A stretch of 64,000 nucleotides of DNA from Streptomyces sp. V1I1 (GCF_030817355.1 NZ_JAUSZH010000001.1:7291001-7355000), one strand, 5' to 3'; counted from the first letter of the stretch, positions 9,280 through 17,405 are shown. The notes: a model not told the origin generated them from the letters alone. Translations and numbers: made by a program.

Positions 9280-9280
9280 T

Positions 9281-9316
9281 CTGCGTATCTGTGCTGCGTA
9301 TCTGCTCTGCGTACCT
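9281..9316. repeat. Short tandem repeat, 13-bp unit, about 2.8 copies
   Basis: CTGCGTATCTGTG, CTGCGTATCTGCT and a shortened CTGCGTACCT follow directly after the terminator and end 12 bp before the CbiX-like stop codon. This is one of several short arrays at gene 3' ends in this window. Confidence 0.75.
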
Positions 9317-9328
9317 ACGACCGTGCCG

Positions 9329-10249
9329 TCAGTGCGAGGGTGAGCCCTGCGGCTGCGGGGCGATGCCCAGCGCGGTCGTGTACTGCGACAGCACCAGCTT
9401 GCCGATCGCCGGGTAGGCGCCGAGCGCCTCGGCGGCGGCACAGCCCGCCTCCTTGACGGCGGCGTCCAGCAGGCCCTCGGGCAGCTCCGGGCCCACCAGA
9501 TACGGGGCCAGGGCGAGCTGTGCCGAGCCGGAGCCGCGCAGCTGCCCGGCGATCGCGGCCACCGCGCCTTCCTGGTCGAGCGCCGCGGCCATCACCGGCA
9601 CCGCGAGGCGCGCGGCCAGCAGCATGCCGGTGATCCCGGCCGCCTGGACGGCCTCCTCGCCGCCGACCGTGGCCAGGATGATGCCGTCGGCCGCCGTGGC
9701 CACGGTGAACAGCCGGGCGCGGTCGGCGCGCGCCAGGCCGGCCTCCGAGAGCCGGACGTGCAGGGCTTCGGCGAGCAGCGGGTGCGGGCCGAGGACGTCC
9801 GTCAGCTCGGCCCTCGCGCGGCTGTCCATGACGGCCTGGCGGATCCGCCGCATCAGGGCGTTGTCCGGGCCCGCGAGGAGCGGCACCACGACGGCGGCGG
9901 GCCCCTCGGGAGCGGCCACTTCACGGCCGGCGGCCTTCGCGATCTCGTACCGCTCGGTGCGCCGGGCGGCGGTGTACGCGAGGACGCTCTCGAGCGTGGG
10001 GTACTCGGCGTCGTCGCCGTCGAGATACCCGATGGCCACGTCGAGGCCGGGCAGCTCGGAACGGGCGATGCTTATGACCTCTTCGGCCAGGCCGCGCGTG
10101 GCGTGCGCGGGAGCGCCGGGGACGGCGAGCACGAGCGCGGGCGCGCCCTCAGGAGCCGCCACGGGTTCCGGGCGGCGGTGCCGCCCGGACTGGCGGGGTC
10201 GCGGCATTCGTACAGGCAGGCCGGATGCGGGCCCAGTGGGGGAGCTCAT
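9329..10249 (-). CDS. CbiX/sirohydrochlorin-chelatase-like protein, probably lacking catalytic histidines
   Basis: A 306-residue protein with the two-lobe layout of Streptomyces CbiX-type proteins (PALVLAVPG..., DVAIGYLDGDDAEYPTLESVL, AAVVVPLLAG, VLGPHPLLAEALHVRLSEAG, DGIILATVGGEE). In active chelatases the first strand ends in AHG and the second lobe has a GYH motif; the two histidines hold the metal. Here the matching positions read AVPGA and AGPDNA, so both histidines appear replaced. The ATG at 10247-10249 is preferred over an upstream start with a proline-rich extension. It is likely a paralogue with another role, perhaps binding tetrapyrrole without insertion. It follows the kinase gene by 95 bp on the same strand. 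Confidence 0.65.
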   Translation of the reverse strand: MSSPTGPASGLPVRMPRPRQSGRHRRPEPVAAPEGAPALVLAVPGAPAHATRGLAEEVISIARSELPGLDVAIGYLDGDDAEYPTLESVLAYTAARRTERYEIAKAAGREVAAPEGPAAVVVPLLAGPDNALMRRIRQAVMDSRARAELTDVLGPHPLLAEALHVRLSEAGLARADRARLFTVATAADGIILATVGGEEAVQAAGITGMLLAARLAVPVMAAALDQEGAVAAIAGQLRGSGSAQLALAPYLVGPELPEGLLDAAVKEAGCAAAEALGAYPAIGKLVLSQYTTALGIAPQPQGSPSH

Positions 10250-10344
10250 GGCGCCGCATGCTACTGGTTTTGGGGGTGCGGCTGTTCGGGGAGGGGGCAC
10301 TCAAGCGTCATCTGTCCGCATTTATCCGGTGAATGTCGTACGCC

Positions 10345-11337
10345 TCAACTGCCCTGCTCTGTCGGTACGTGCAGGAGCGTCGGATGGCGTGGCAGCCGCA
10401 GCGAATCGGTGGCGAGCGCGGCCGCGAGAAGCACCGCGCCGGTGAGCGGATCGCCGGCCGCGGACACCTGCCGGGCGTGCGGCAGTTGTCCGGCCAGCTC
10501 ACTCCTCAGTGGTACGAGCAGTGGGTCGCCCATCTTGAACAGCCCGCCGGTCAAGGCGACTTCACAACCACCGGATGCACTGGCGGCCGGTGGACACACG
10601 GCCGCGGCCGCTTCCGCGATATGCCGGGCGGCCCCGGCGAGGATGGTCGCGGACACCGCGTCGCCCTCCGCCGCGCACTCCCCGACCTCTGGCGCGAAGG
10701 AGGCGAGCACCGCGGGCCGGTCCGGGCGCGGATACAGCATTCCCGGCAGCTCCTGAGCCGGACCGAACACCGACTCCATCCTGGTCAGCAGCGCGGCGGA
10801 ACCGCCGCGCCGCCCGTCGTGGGCGCGCAGCGCAGCCTCCAGACCGGCCCGGCCGATCCAGGCGCCGCCGCCGCAGTCGCCCAGCAGATGGCCCCAGCCG
10901 TCGGCCCGGTGCCAGGCGGACAGATCCGTGCCCATCGCGATCATGCCGGTGCCTGCCGCGACCACGGCCCCGGGACGCTGGCCGAGCGCCCCTGCGTATG
11001 CGGTGACCGCGTCCGCGGCGAGCGCGAGCCGGCGTACACCCAGTGACTCGGCCAGTGCGGCGGGGAGTTCGGCGCGCAGCCGGGCGCCGAGCGTCGCCAT
11101 TCCGGCAGCGCCGATCGCGACCGCGGACACGGTGCCGCCACCGGCCCGGTCCAGCAGTGTGCGCGCCATCGGCAGCAGCTGGTCCAGCAGATGCTCCGCG
11201 TCGATGCCCCCGTCGCCGGTGCGCACCGGCTCGCGCGACTCGACACTGTCGACGTGTGCCGGGTCGGAGGCGTCGGCAAGTGCCGTACGCAGACCGGAGC
11301 CGCCGGAGTCCACTGCGAGGACCCAGCTCACGGTCAC
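10345..11337 (-). CDS. N-acetylglucosamine kinase-like protein (BadF/BadG ATPase family)
   Basis: A 330-residue ASKHA-fold kinase. The phosphate-1 motif [15 protein letters not shown] is at the N-terminus, the phosphate-2 region [17 protein letters not shown] near residue 120, [14 protein letters not shown] follows, and the adenosine motif EVALTGGLF is near residue 270. This order matches eukaryotic-type GlcNAc kinases and BadF/BcrA relatives. The likely role is phosphorylation of an amino sugar from cell-wall turnover or chitin. Its start overlaps the ung stop by 4 bp, which indicates translational coupling, although a functional link to DNA repair is not obvious. Confidence 0.85.
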   Translation of the reverse strand: MTVSWVLAVDSGGSGLRTALADASDPAHVDSVESREPVRTGDGGIDAEHLLDQLLPMARTLLDRAGGGTVSAVAIGAAGMATLGARLRAELPAALAESLGVRRLALAADAVTAYAGALGQRPGAVVAAGTGMIAMGTDLSAWHRADGWGHLLGDCGGGAWIGRAGLEAALRAHDGRRGGSAALLTRMESVFGPAQELPGMLYPRPDRPAVLASFAPEVGECAAEGDAVSATILAGAARHIAEAAAAVCPPAASASGGCEVALTGGLFKMGDPLLVPLRSELAGQLPHARQVSAAGDPLTGAVLLAAALATDSLRLPRHPTLLHVPTEQGS

Positions 11338-12014
11338 GGAAGCCGCCAGTCGACCGGCTGCGCCCCCTGGCGTTCGAGGAGTTCGTTGGTCCGGCTGAAC
11401 GGGCGGGAGCCGAAGAAGCCGCGGTCCGCGGACATGGGGGAGGGGTGCGAGGACTCGATCGCCGGGAGGTCGCCGAGCAGCGGACGCAGATTGCGGGCAT
11501 CACGCCCCCACAGCACGGACACCAGGGGCTTGCCGCGCGCGGCGAGGGCCCGGATGGCCTGCTCGGTCACCTCCTCCCAGCCCTTGCCGCGGTGCGCGGC
11601 GGGCTTGCGGGGCGCGGTGGTCAGCGCCCTGTTGAGCAGCAGCACGCCCTGCCGGGTCCATGGCGTGAGGTCGCCGTTGGCCGGACGGGGGTGCCCCAGG
11701 TCGGCGTGCATCTCCCGGAAGATGTTGTCCAGGCTGCCGGGCACCGGCCGCACTTCGGGCGCCACCGAGAAGCTCAGCCCGACGGCGTGCCCGGGCGTGG
11801 GGTACGGATCCTGACCGACGATCAGGACGCGCACGTCCTCGAACGGCTGCTGAAAGGCGCGCAGCACATTCGACCCGGCCGGCAGATAGGTACGTCCCGC
11901 GGCGATCTCCGCGCGCAGGAAGTCCCCCATCGCCGCGATGCGTTCGGCCACTGGAGCGAGGGCGTCCGCCCACCCGGGCTCGATGATTTCTTTCAAGGGT
12001 TGTCGTGCTGCCAC
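11334..12014 (-). CDS. ung: Uracil-DNA glycosylase, family 1
   Basis: A 226-residue enzyme that removes uracil from DNA in base-excision repair. The water-activating motif GQDPYP carries Asp69, the uracil-binding LLLNRALTT is central, and the C-terminal [20 protein letters not shown] supplies the catalytic His and the minor-groove loop. The length and motifs match family 1 UNG. The start is GTG at 12012-12014. No Shine-Dalgarno is seen, but a -10-like TAGAGT lies 8 bp upstream on the coding strand, which suggests a leaderless mRNA. It overlaps the kinase gene downstream by 4 bp. Confidence 0.95.
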   Translation of the reverse strand: MAARQPLKEIIEPGWADALAPVAERIAAMGDFLRAEIAAGRTYLPAGSNVLRAFQQPFEDVRVLIVGQDPYPTPGHAVGLSFSVAPEVRPVPGSLDNIFREMHADLGHPRPANGDLTPWTRQGVLLLNRALTTAPRKPAAHRGKGWEEVTEQAIRALAARGKPLVSVLWGRDARNLRPLLGDLPAIESSHPSPMSADRGFFGSRPFSRTNELLERQGAQPVDWRLP

Positions 12015-12049
12015 GGGGCGTCACTCTACTGGTGCGGCGGCCATGCCTC

Positions 12050-13135
12050 TCAACCCATGGCCGCTGCCCGCACGCAGAGCACATCCGGCAGATGGGAGGC
12101 GAGCAGCTGCCAGGTGTCTCCGTCGTCAGCGCTCGCATACACCTCGCCGTTGCGATTGCCGAAGTACACACCGGCCGGGTCCGCGTCGTCCGTGCGCAGC
12201 GCGTCCCGCAGCACGGTGCCGAAGTGGTCGCCCTCGGGCAGCCCGGCCGACAGCGCCTCCCAGCTGCCGCCCGCGTCGCTCGTTCGGTAGACGCGACAGC
12301 GACGTCCGGCAGGCACCCGGTCCGCGTCCGCCGTGATCGGGAAGACATAGGCCGTGTCGGGGCGGTGCGGATGTGCGGCGACCGCGAAACCGAAGTCGGA
12401 CGGCAGCCCCTCGCCGATGTCGGTCCACTTGGCGCCCGCGTCGTCGCTGCGGTACACACCCCAGTGGTTCTGCAGATACAACCGGTCCAGATCGCCCGCG
12501 TCCTGCGCGATCTTGTGGACGCACTGCCCGAACTCCGGGTTGGGGTCGGGCAGGAAGACCGCCGACACTCCCTGGTTGGAGGGTGCCCAGCTAGCGCCGC
12601 CGTCCTTGGAGCGGAACACCCCGGCCGCCGACACGGCGACCGTCACGGCCTGGGGGTCCCGGCGGTCGGTCACCACGGTGTGCACCGCCTCGCCGCCGCC
12701 GCCCGGCTCCCATTTCGAGCGGGTGGGATGCTCCCACAGGGGCCGTACGAGCTCGAAGGTCTCGCCGCGGTCGTCCGAGCGGAACAGCGCGGCAGGCTCC
12801 GTCCCCGCGTACACCACGTCCGGCGCGGCGGGACCGGCCGGATGCAGCTGCCAGACGCGCTCCAGCGACGCCCCGGTGTCCTTGGGGAACTTCACGGCCG
12901 GTTGCTCCGGCTCGATCCAGGTCTTGCCGAGGTCGTCGGAGTGGAACACCGAAGGGCCCCAGTGCGCGCTGTCGCCGCCCACCAGCAGGCGGGGCACGGA
13001 CCGGCGCGTGTCGATCCCGATCGAGTACACGGCCTGCGCATTGAAATGCGGGCCGTCGAACTCCCATGTGCCGCCACGCCTGCGGCCGATGAAGAGCCCT
13101 TTTCGAGTGCCTACGGTCAGAAGAACATCGGTCAT
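12050..13135 (-). CDS. BNR/sialidase-like beta-propeller protein
   Basis: A 361-residue protein with repeated Asp-box-like turns: SDDLGKTW, SDDRGETFE, SKDGGASW, SDDAGAKW, TSDAGGSW and SADDGDTW. These are spaced as in BNR or VPS10-type propellers. No signal peptide or catalytic sialidase Arg triad is evident, and the N-terminus MTDVLLTVGTRKGLFIG is that of a cytosolic WD40/YVTN-like family common in actinomycetes. The ATG at 13133-13135 has GGAGG upstream. The ligand or substrate is unknown. It stands alone, 35 bp upstream of ung on the same strand. Confidence 0.8.
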   Translation of the reverse strand: MTDVLLTVGTRKGLFIGRRRGGTWEFDGPHFNAQAVYSIGIDTRRSVPRLLVGGDSAHWGPSVFHSDDLGKTWIEPEQPAVKFPKDTGASLERVWQLHPAGPAAPDVVYAGTEPAALFRSDDRGETFELVRPLWEHPTRSKWEPGGGGEAVHTVVTDRRDPQAVTVAVSAAGVFRSKDGGASWAPSNQGVSAVFLPDPNPEFGQCVHKIAQDAGDLDRLYLQNHWGVYRSDDAGAKWTDIGEGLPSDFGFAVAAHPHRPDTAYVFPITADADRVPAGRRCRVYRTSDAGGSWEALSAGLPEGDHFGTVLRDALRTDDADPAGVYFGNRNGEVYASADDGDTWQLLASHLPDVLCVRAAAMG

Positions 13136-13276
13136 GGCCTTTACCTCCAGGACGCCGCTGTCTCGGATACGGGCCAGTCTGCACCCGCCCACTGACAGCG
13201 GCCCGTGGGACGGGTCTTCTCGCAGCTCAGCCCGGGTGTGAACGGTCTTCGGGGACGGTCTTCAGGGGCGATCTGT

Positions 13277-13300
13277 GCGGACGGTTCAGCGGACGGTTCA
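13277..13300 (-). repeat. 12-bp direct duplication including the SDR stop codon
   Basis: Read on the minus strand, TGAACCGTCCGC occurs twice in tandem, and the first copy starts with the TGA stop of the SDR gene. A second diverged pair (13-14 bp, ACGGTCTTC core on the plus strand) follows at 13242-13268. Confidence 0.75.
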
Positions 13301-14053
13301 GTCGATGACCGACCCGCCGGTGATGTTGAGGGCGGTCGCGGTCATTGAACGAGCCAGGTCCGAGGCGGCGAAGACCGCCACATTGCCGACGTCGGCGAGC
13401 GAGGCCGCCCGACCCAGCATGGTGTGTCCCGCGATCTCCTCGGTGATGGCCTTGCCCCACTCGAATCCCTCGGGGATCGTCTCGGGCACGCCGCCGGTCT
13501 GGAGTGTGAGGACGCGGATACCGTGCGGGCCCAGCTCGCAGGCCAGATTCCGGCGGAGGGACTCCACGGCGCCGAACGCCACCTGGAACCCGCCCATGTA
13601 GTGGTTGCGCGGCGGGTCGCCGTAGCCGCCGAAGGCGAGGATCACGCCGGACTTCTGCCTCATCATGTGCCTCGCGGCGGCCCTGGAGGTCAGGAACATC
13701 GTGCGTACGGCGTTGTGGACCGGCCGCTCGAAGTCCGCCAGCGCCATCTCGGCGAGCGGCGTCCCCTGGACTTCGGCGTACGAGATGAGATTGAACGAGA
13801 TGTCGAGGCTCCCGGCCCGCTCGGCCACGGCGTCGGCGTGCCGGTCGACAGCCTCCTCGTCGAGCGCGTCGACCTGATCGGTCTCGGCCGTGCCACCCGC
13901 GGCGCGGATGGCATCGGCGACCTCTTCCAGGCTCTTGCGGGTGCGTCCGGCGAGATGGACCCGCGCACCTTCGCGGGCGAACGCGCGGGCGACCGCCCCG
14001 CCGATCGAGCCTCCACCTCCGTAGATGACGGCGTTCTTGTTTTCGAGCAGCAC
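13298..14053 (-). CDS. Atypical short-chain dehydrogenase/reductase without the YxxxK pair
   Basis: A 251-residue Rossmann protein. The cofactor loop is YGGGGSIGGAVA near residue 10, with HLAGR suggesting NADP, and SFNLIS and ITGGSVID are family-like. In the usual catalytic region (MGGFQVAFGAVESLRR, about residues 160-175) the Tyr and Lys of YxxxK are Phe and Phe, so classical proton transfer is unlikely. Related sequences with this FQVA stretch are familiar from other actinomycetes, so it looks like a subfamily trait. AGGAGG precedes the ATG at 14053. A 20-bp palindrome overlaps that RBS, which implies repression by a TetR-like protein not encoded next door. Confidence 0.8.
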   Translation of the reverse strand: MLLENKNAVIYGGGGSIGGAVARAFAREGARVHLAGRTRKSLEEVADAIRAAGGTAETDQVDALDEEAVDRHADAVAERAGSLDISFNLISYAEVQGTPLAEMALADFERPVHNAVRTMFLTSRAAARHMMRQKSGVILAFGGYGDPPRNHYMGGFQVAFGAVESLRRNLACELGPHGIRVLTLQTGGVPETIPEGFEWGKAITEEIAGHTMLGRAASLADVGNVAVFAASDLARSMTATALNITGGSVID

Positions 14054-14063
14054 GATGTGCCTC

Positions 14064-14083
14064 CTGAGTACGTACGTACTCAG
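14064..14083. promoter_or_regulatory. 20-bp palindromic operator overlapping the SDR ribosome binding site
   Basis: CTGAGTACGTACGTACTCAG is a perfect palindrome 11 bp upstream of the SDR start, sharing two bases with its AGGAGG. The size and symmetry fit a TetR-family operator. No TetR gene is adjacent. Confidence 0.7.
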
Positions 14084-14156
14084 TGCAGACCGGCCGGGGC
14101 CCCGGAACTCATCGGTCGCCGGAGTAGGGGGATCTCACGGGGACCTCACCGGAATC

Positions 14157-15236
14157 TCAGACGGAGCGGTGGTACTGCTCCGGAATGTGGATCTCGCCGC
14201 CCAGCTCACGGGCCGCGTGCCGGGCCCACGACGGGTTACGCAGCAGCTCGCGGCCGAGCAGCACCGCGTCGGCCTCGCCGTTGTCCAGGATCTTCTCCGC
14301 CTGCCCGGCCTCGGTGATCATGCCTACCGCGGCGACCGGGAGCCCGGTCTCCGCCTTCACCCGCGCGGCGAACGGCACCTGGTAGCCGGGGCCGGTCGGG
14401 ATGCGCACCCGCGGTGCGTTGCCGCCGGTGGAGACGTCGAGGAGGTCGATGCCGTGCTCCTTGAGCAGGGCGGCGAAGCGGACGGTGTCGTCGGCCGTCC
14501 AGCCGGCCTCGTCCAGCCAGTCGGTGGCGGAGATACGGAAGAAGAGGGGCAGCTCGTCGGGCCACACCGCGCGCACAGCGTCGACGACCTCGAGGGCGAA
14601 GCGGGTGCGGTTCTCGAAGGACCCGCCGTACTCGTCGTCCCGCTGGTTGCTGTGCGGCGACAGGAACTCGCCGATCAGATAGCCGTGTGCACCGTGGATC
14701 TCGGCGACCTCGAATCCGGCGTCCAGCGCGCGGCGGGCGGCGGCCGCGAACTGGCCGGTGATCTCCTGTATCTGAGCGACCGTCATTTCGGTGGGGACGG
14801 GATGCCCCTCGTCGAAGGGGAGCGGGCTGGGCCCGAGCGGCTGCCAGCCGTAATCGTCGGCGCCCACCGGTGCGCCGCCCTTCCAGGGGCGGTCGGTGGA
14901 CGCCTTGCGCCCGGCGTGCGCCAGCTGGATGCCGGGGACGGTGCCCTGGCTCCCCAGGAAGCGGGTGATCCGGCGGAACGCCTCGACCTGGGTGTCGTTC
15001 CAGATCCCGAGGTCAGCGGGGCTGATCCGGCCCTCCGGGCTGACCGCGGTCGCCTCGGTGAGGATCAGGCCCGTGCCGCCGGTGGCGCGGGCGGCGTAGT
15101 GGGCGAAGTGCCAGTCGTTCGCGACGCCGGCGTTCGGGCCGAACACCTCCGCGCTGTACTGGCACATGGGTGCCATCCAGACGCGGTTGGGGACGGTAAG
15201 CGACCGCAGGGTGTAGGGCTGGAACAGCGCGCTCAC
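14157..15236 (-). CDS. NADH:flavin oxidoreductase, Old Yellow Enzyme (YqjM-like)
   Basis: A 359-residue TIM-barrel FMN enzyme reducing activated C=C bonds. It has the class III signature Cys25 in MAPMCQYSA, QLAHAGRKAS, the substrate-anion-binding pair in EIHGAHGYLIGEFLSPHSN, and the FMN-phosphate-binding end VGMITEAGQAEKIL...DAVLLGRELLRNP. The GTG at 15236 is chosen because TTGGAG lies 8 bases upstream; a TTG at 15248 is the alternative. The upstream region (15275-15324) carries two inverted repeats shared with the promoter of the ArsR-type gene at 16993, so that regulator very likely controls this enzyme. Confidence 0.92.
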   Translation of the reverse strand: MSALFQPYTLRSLTVPNRVWMAPMCQYSAEVFGPNAGVANDWHFAHYAARATGGTGLILTEATAVSPEGRISPADLGIWNDTQVEAFRRITRFLGSQGTVPGIQLAHAGRKASTDRPWKGGAPVGADDYGWQPLGPSPLPFDEGHPVPTEMTVAQIQEITGQFAAAARRALDAGFEVAEIHGAHGYLIGEFLSPHSNQRDDEYGGSFENRTRFALEVVDAVRAVWPDELPLFFRISATDWLDEAGWTADDTVRFAALLKEHGIDLLDVSTGGNAPRVRIPTGPGYQVPFAARVKAETGLPVAAVGMITEAGQAEKILDNGEADAVLLGRELLRNPSWARHAARELGGEIHIPEQYHRSV

Positions 15237-15274
15237 GGCGGACTCCAATCGGGGCGGGGCCGGTGTACGGCTCG

Positions 15275-15324
15275 TACGATACCCATCGTAGTACGGGGAG
15301 TGTCAAACTACGAGAGCCCTCGTA
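15275..15324 (-). promoter_or_regulatory. Promoter and twin ArsR-type operators of the OYE gene
   Basis: Two 16-bp inverted repeats, TACGAT-N4-ATCGTA (15275-15290) and TACGAG-N4-CTCGTA (15309-15324), have centres 34 bp apart. On the minus strand a -35 TTGACA (15301-15306) and a -10-like TATCGT (15276-15281) with a 19-bp spacer point toward the OYE gene, so the near site overlaps the -10. About 80 percent of this region is identical to 16913-16966. Confidence 0.75.
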
Positions 15325-15364
15325 CATTGCACCGGCGACGCTCTACTCGCGGAACTCCGACGCC

Positions 15365-16177
15365 CTACTCGCGGATCTCCTGCGTGCAGCACTTCGCTCC
15401 GCCGCCCGCCTTGCGGAACTCCGAGAGGTCCACGGGGACGGGGACGTAGCCGCGCGCTGCCACGTCCTCCATGAGGCCCGTCGCGTCCTGCGCCATCACC
15501 ACATTGCGTCCGTCGGATACGGAGTTGAGCCCGAAGGTCAGCGCATCCTCCCTGGTGGCAACGACGGCGTGCGGGAAAAGAGTCCGCAGGACCTGCTGAC
15601 TGCCTTTGGAGAAAGCGCCCGGGTAGTAGGCGATATTGCTGTCGTCGAGAGCGAAGAGCGCTGTGTCCAGGTGGTAGAAATGCGGGTCGATCAAGTGAAG
15701 GCTCAATGTCGGCGTGCCGAAGAATTCCTGGACTTCGTGATGGGCTGCCGGAAGCGTGCGGAACCCGGTGCCGGCGAGTATGTATCCACCGACCGGTGTG
15801 AAGTCCCCTTCTCCTTCGCAGGTATGGGACGGGATACGAGTCTCGAATCCGGCGCTCTGGAACCAGGCCCGGTAATGGGCGGCTTCCGGTTGCCGCTCCG
15901 CTGCATGGAATTGCGCGCCGAACGCCTTGCCGTCGAGTACCAGTGCCGAATTGGCCGCGAACACCATGTCGGGGAGATCCTCGACCGGATCCACAACCTC
16001 CACGGTGTGACCCAGCTCGCGATACAGGGATACGAGCCCGTCCCACTGTTTCCGGGCAAGGCTGATGTCGACCGGCTCCCCCGAGGTCATCCAGGGGTTG
16101 ATGGCGTACCGGACGTCGAAGTGCTCCGGCGGGCAGACGAGATACCGGCGCTTCCTCGCGGTTCGGATGAACGGCAT
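15365..16177 (-). CDS. ddaH: Dimethylarginine dimethylaminohydrolase (DDAH)
   Basis: A 270-residue guanidino-group-modifying enzyme. The N-terminal CPPEHFDVRYAINPWM, the DMVFAANSALVLDGK strand, HLIDPHFYHLDTALF with the catalytic His region, and the C-terminal KCCTQEIRE with the nucleophile Cys match bacterial DDAH. The known reaction is hydrolysis of methylarginines to citrulline and methylamines; relatives can act as other amidino hydrolases, so specificity is inferred. The Lrp-type gene lies immediately upstream on the same strand, and an inverted repeat at 16264-16278 lies between them. Amino-acid-responsive control by that Lrp protein is likely. Confidence 0.88.
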   Translation of the reverse strand: MPFIRTARKRRYLVCPPEHFDVRYAINPWMTSGEPVDISLARKQWDGLVSLYRELGHTVEVVDPVEDLPDMVFAANSALVLDGKAFGAQFHAAERQPEAAHYRAWFQSAGFETRIPSHTCEGEGDFTPVGGYILAGTGFRTLPAAHHEVQEFFGTPTLSLHLIDPHFYHLDTALFALDDSNIAYYPGAFSKGSQQVLRTLFPHAVVATREDALTFGLNSVSDGRNVVMAQDATGLMEDVAARGYVPVPVDLSEFRKAGGGAKCCTQEIRE

Positions 16178-16263
16178 CCGCGTATTCCTCTCATCGGACC
16201 GGGGGTACCCACCACGCTAGAGATGGTGACGGACAGCGACAAGACGAATGAATTGCGTCTACT

Positions 16264-16278
16264 CGCAACAATGTTGCG
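16264..16278. promoter_or_regulatory. Inverted repeat upstream of the DDAH gene (candidate Lrp site)
   Basis: CGCAACA-A-TGTTGCG is a perfect 7-1-7 dyad in an AT-richer stretch 87 bp upstream of the DDAH start and just past the end of the Lrp gene. Its size is compatible with Lrp/AsnC operators. Confidence 0.55.
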
Positions 16279-16304
16279 TGTGCGGGATGTGGAGCCACTA
16301 CTTG

Positions 16305-16796
16305 TTAGGTCAGGTCCGGCGTGATGCTTCCCGATCCGGCCTCGGGGCTGCTCGGCAGGAGGTGCGAGAGCACGATGAAGCTGTTGGTGGCTTTCACGAA
16401 AGACTCGGACCGGATCCGTTCGAGGACGTCCTCGAAGTGCGCGACGTCGAGCGCCCTGATGTGCAGGATCGCGTCGGCCCGTCCGGTGACCGTCACGGCC
16501 GACTGGACCTCGGGGTGATTTCGGACCACCTCCGCCAGCCTCCTCGGCGGAGCGGCTCCGTCGCAGAACACCTCCACATACGCTTCGGTGTGCCAGCCGA
16601 GCGCCGCGGGCTTCACCACCGTGGTGAAACCTGTGATCACTTCCTGCTCCCTGAGCCGGTCCACCCGGCGCTTGACGGCGGGCGCCGACAGGCCGATCGA
16701 AACGCCGATCTCCCGCAGACTCGCCCGCGCGTCGGCCATCAGGGCCGAGATGATCTTGCGGTCGAGTTCGTCAAGGTCAGCTCCGCGCCGGGACAT
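16305..16796 (-). CDS. Lrp/AsnC-family transcriptional regulator next to DDAH
   Basis: A 163-residue regulator: helix-turn-helix at residues 7-60 (LDRKIISALMADARASLRE, then a recognition helix with GLSAPAVKRRVDRL) and a RAM-type effector domain at about 70-145. The ATG at 16794-16796 has AAAGGAG nine bases upstream, preferred over the upstream codon at 16823. It sits directly upstream of DDAH in the same direction and is divergent from the ArsR-type gene. Its likely ligand is arginine or a related amino acid, inferred only from the neighbour. Confidence 0.9.
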   Translation of the reverse strand: MSRRGADLDELDRKIISALMADARASLREIGVSIGLSAPAVKRRVDRLREQEVITGFTTVVKPAALGWHTEAYVEVFCDGAAPPRRLAEVVRNHPEVQSAVTVTGRADAILHIRALDVAHFEDVLERIRSESFVKATNSFIVLSHLLPSSPEAGSGSITPDLT

Positions 16797-16912
16797 GGAG
16801 TCAGCTCCTTTCGCGCAGTGCACCGCGCCTCATGGCTGTACGAGGAGCAGGTTCGCGGCGATCATGCCATCCGTCGTCCCGCATCGCCTGTGCGGCTCAG
16901 CTCTTCGACTCG

Positions 16913-16966
16913 TACGGCAGTCACCGTATTACGGCGAGTGTCAAACTACGAGAGTCCTCGTACAAT
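16913..16966 (+). promoter_or_regulatory. Promoter and twin operators of the ArsR-type gene
   Basis: The 16-bp dyads TACGG-N6-CCGTA (16913-16928, degenerate) and TACGAG-N4-CTCGTA (16947-16962) have centres 34 bp apart, as in the OYE region. A -10-like TACAAT (16961-16966) overlaps the end of the second site, with the GTG start 26 bp further on. This layout fits autorepression. Confidence 0.75.
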
Positions 16967-16992
16967 GGAGACCCCGATGAAGTGGAGCCGCC

Positions 16993-17343
16993 GTGACCAC
17001 CGCGACAAGCCCCCGCGTGCTTGCCCACCCCACGCGCGAAGAGATCCGTCTGGAGAACGTGCTCCACGCGCTCTCCGACCCGATGCGGCTGCGTGTGGTG
17101 CGTGAGCTCGCGACGGCCGAGGACAACCTGTCCTGTTCGCACTTCGACCTGCCCGTCACCAAGTCGACGACCACCCACCACTTCCGCGTCCTGCGTGAGA
17201 ACGGCGTGATCCAGCAGATCTACCAGGGCACCGCCAAGATGAACGGACTGCGGCGTGGCGACCTGGACGCGCTTTTCCCCGGGCTGCTCGACAGCATCCT
17301 CGCCGCCGCCGAGGGCCAGGCGGAACGCCTCGGCGAGGGCTGA
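16993..17343 (+). CDS. ArsR-type winged-helix transcriptional regulator
   Basis: A 116-residue ArsR/SmtB-fold regulator with helix-turn-helix ALSDPMRLRVVRELATAED... and recognition helix VTKSTTTHHFRVLRENGVI. Two cysteine-free metal sites are not evident, so it probably senses an organic or redox signal rather than a metal. The start is GTG at 16993, preceded by GTGGAG. Its promoter carries twin operators duplicated upstream of the OYE gene at 14157-15236. It is therefore proposed as the autoregulated controller of that flavoenzyme. A 15-bp tandem repeat begins inside its stop codon. Confidence 0.9.
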   Translation: MTTATSPRVLAHPTREEIRLENVLHALSDPMRLRVVRELATAEDNLSCSHFDLPVTKSTTTHHFRVLRENGVIQQIYQGTAKMNGLRRGDLDALFPGLLDSILAAAEGQAERLGEG

Positions 17344-17386
17344 GGCGCAGGCGCGCGAGGCGCAGGCGCCCGAAGCGCAGGCGCGC
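17342..17386 (+). repeat. Three 15-bp tandem units starting in the ArsR-type stop codon
   Basis: GAGGCGCAGGCGCGC, GAGGCGCAGGCGCCC and GAAGCGCAGGCGCGC follow one another from the second base of the TGA. They leave only 19 bp to the convergent reductase stop at 17406. Confidence 0.8.
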
Positions 17387-17405
17387 CCGGGCCCATGCCC
17401 GTCGC

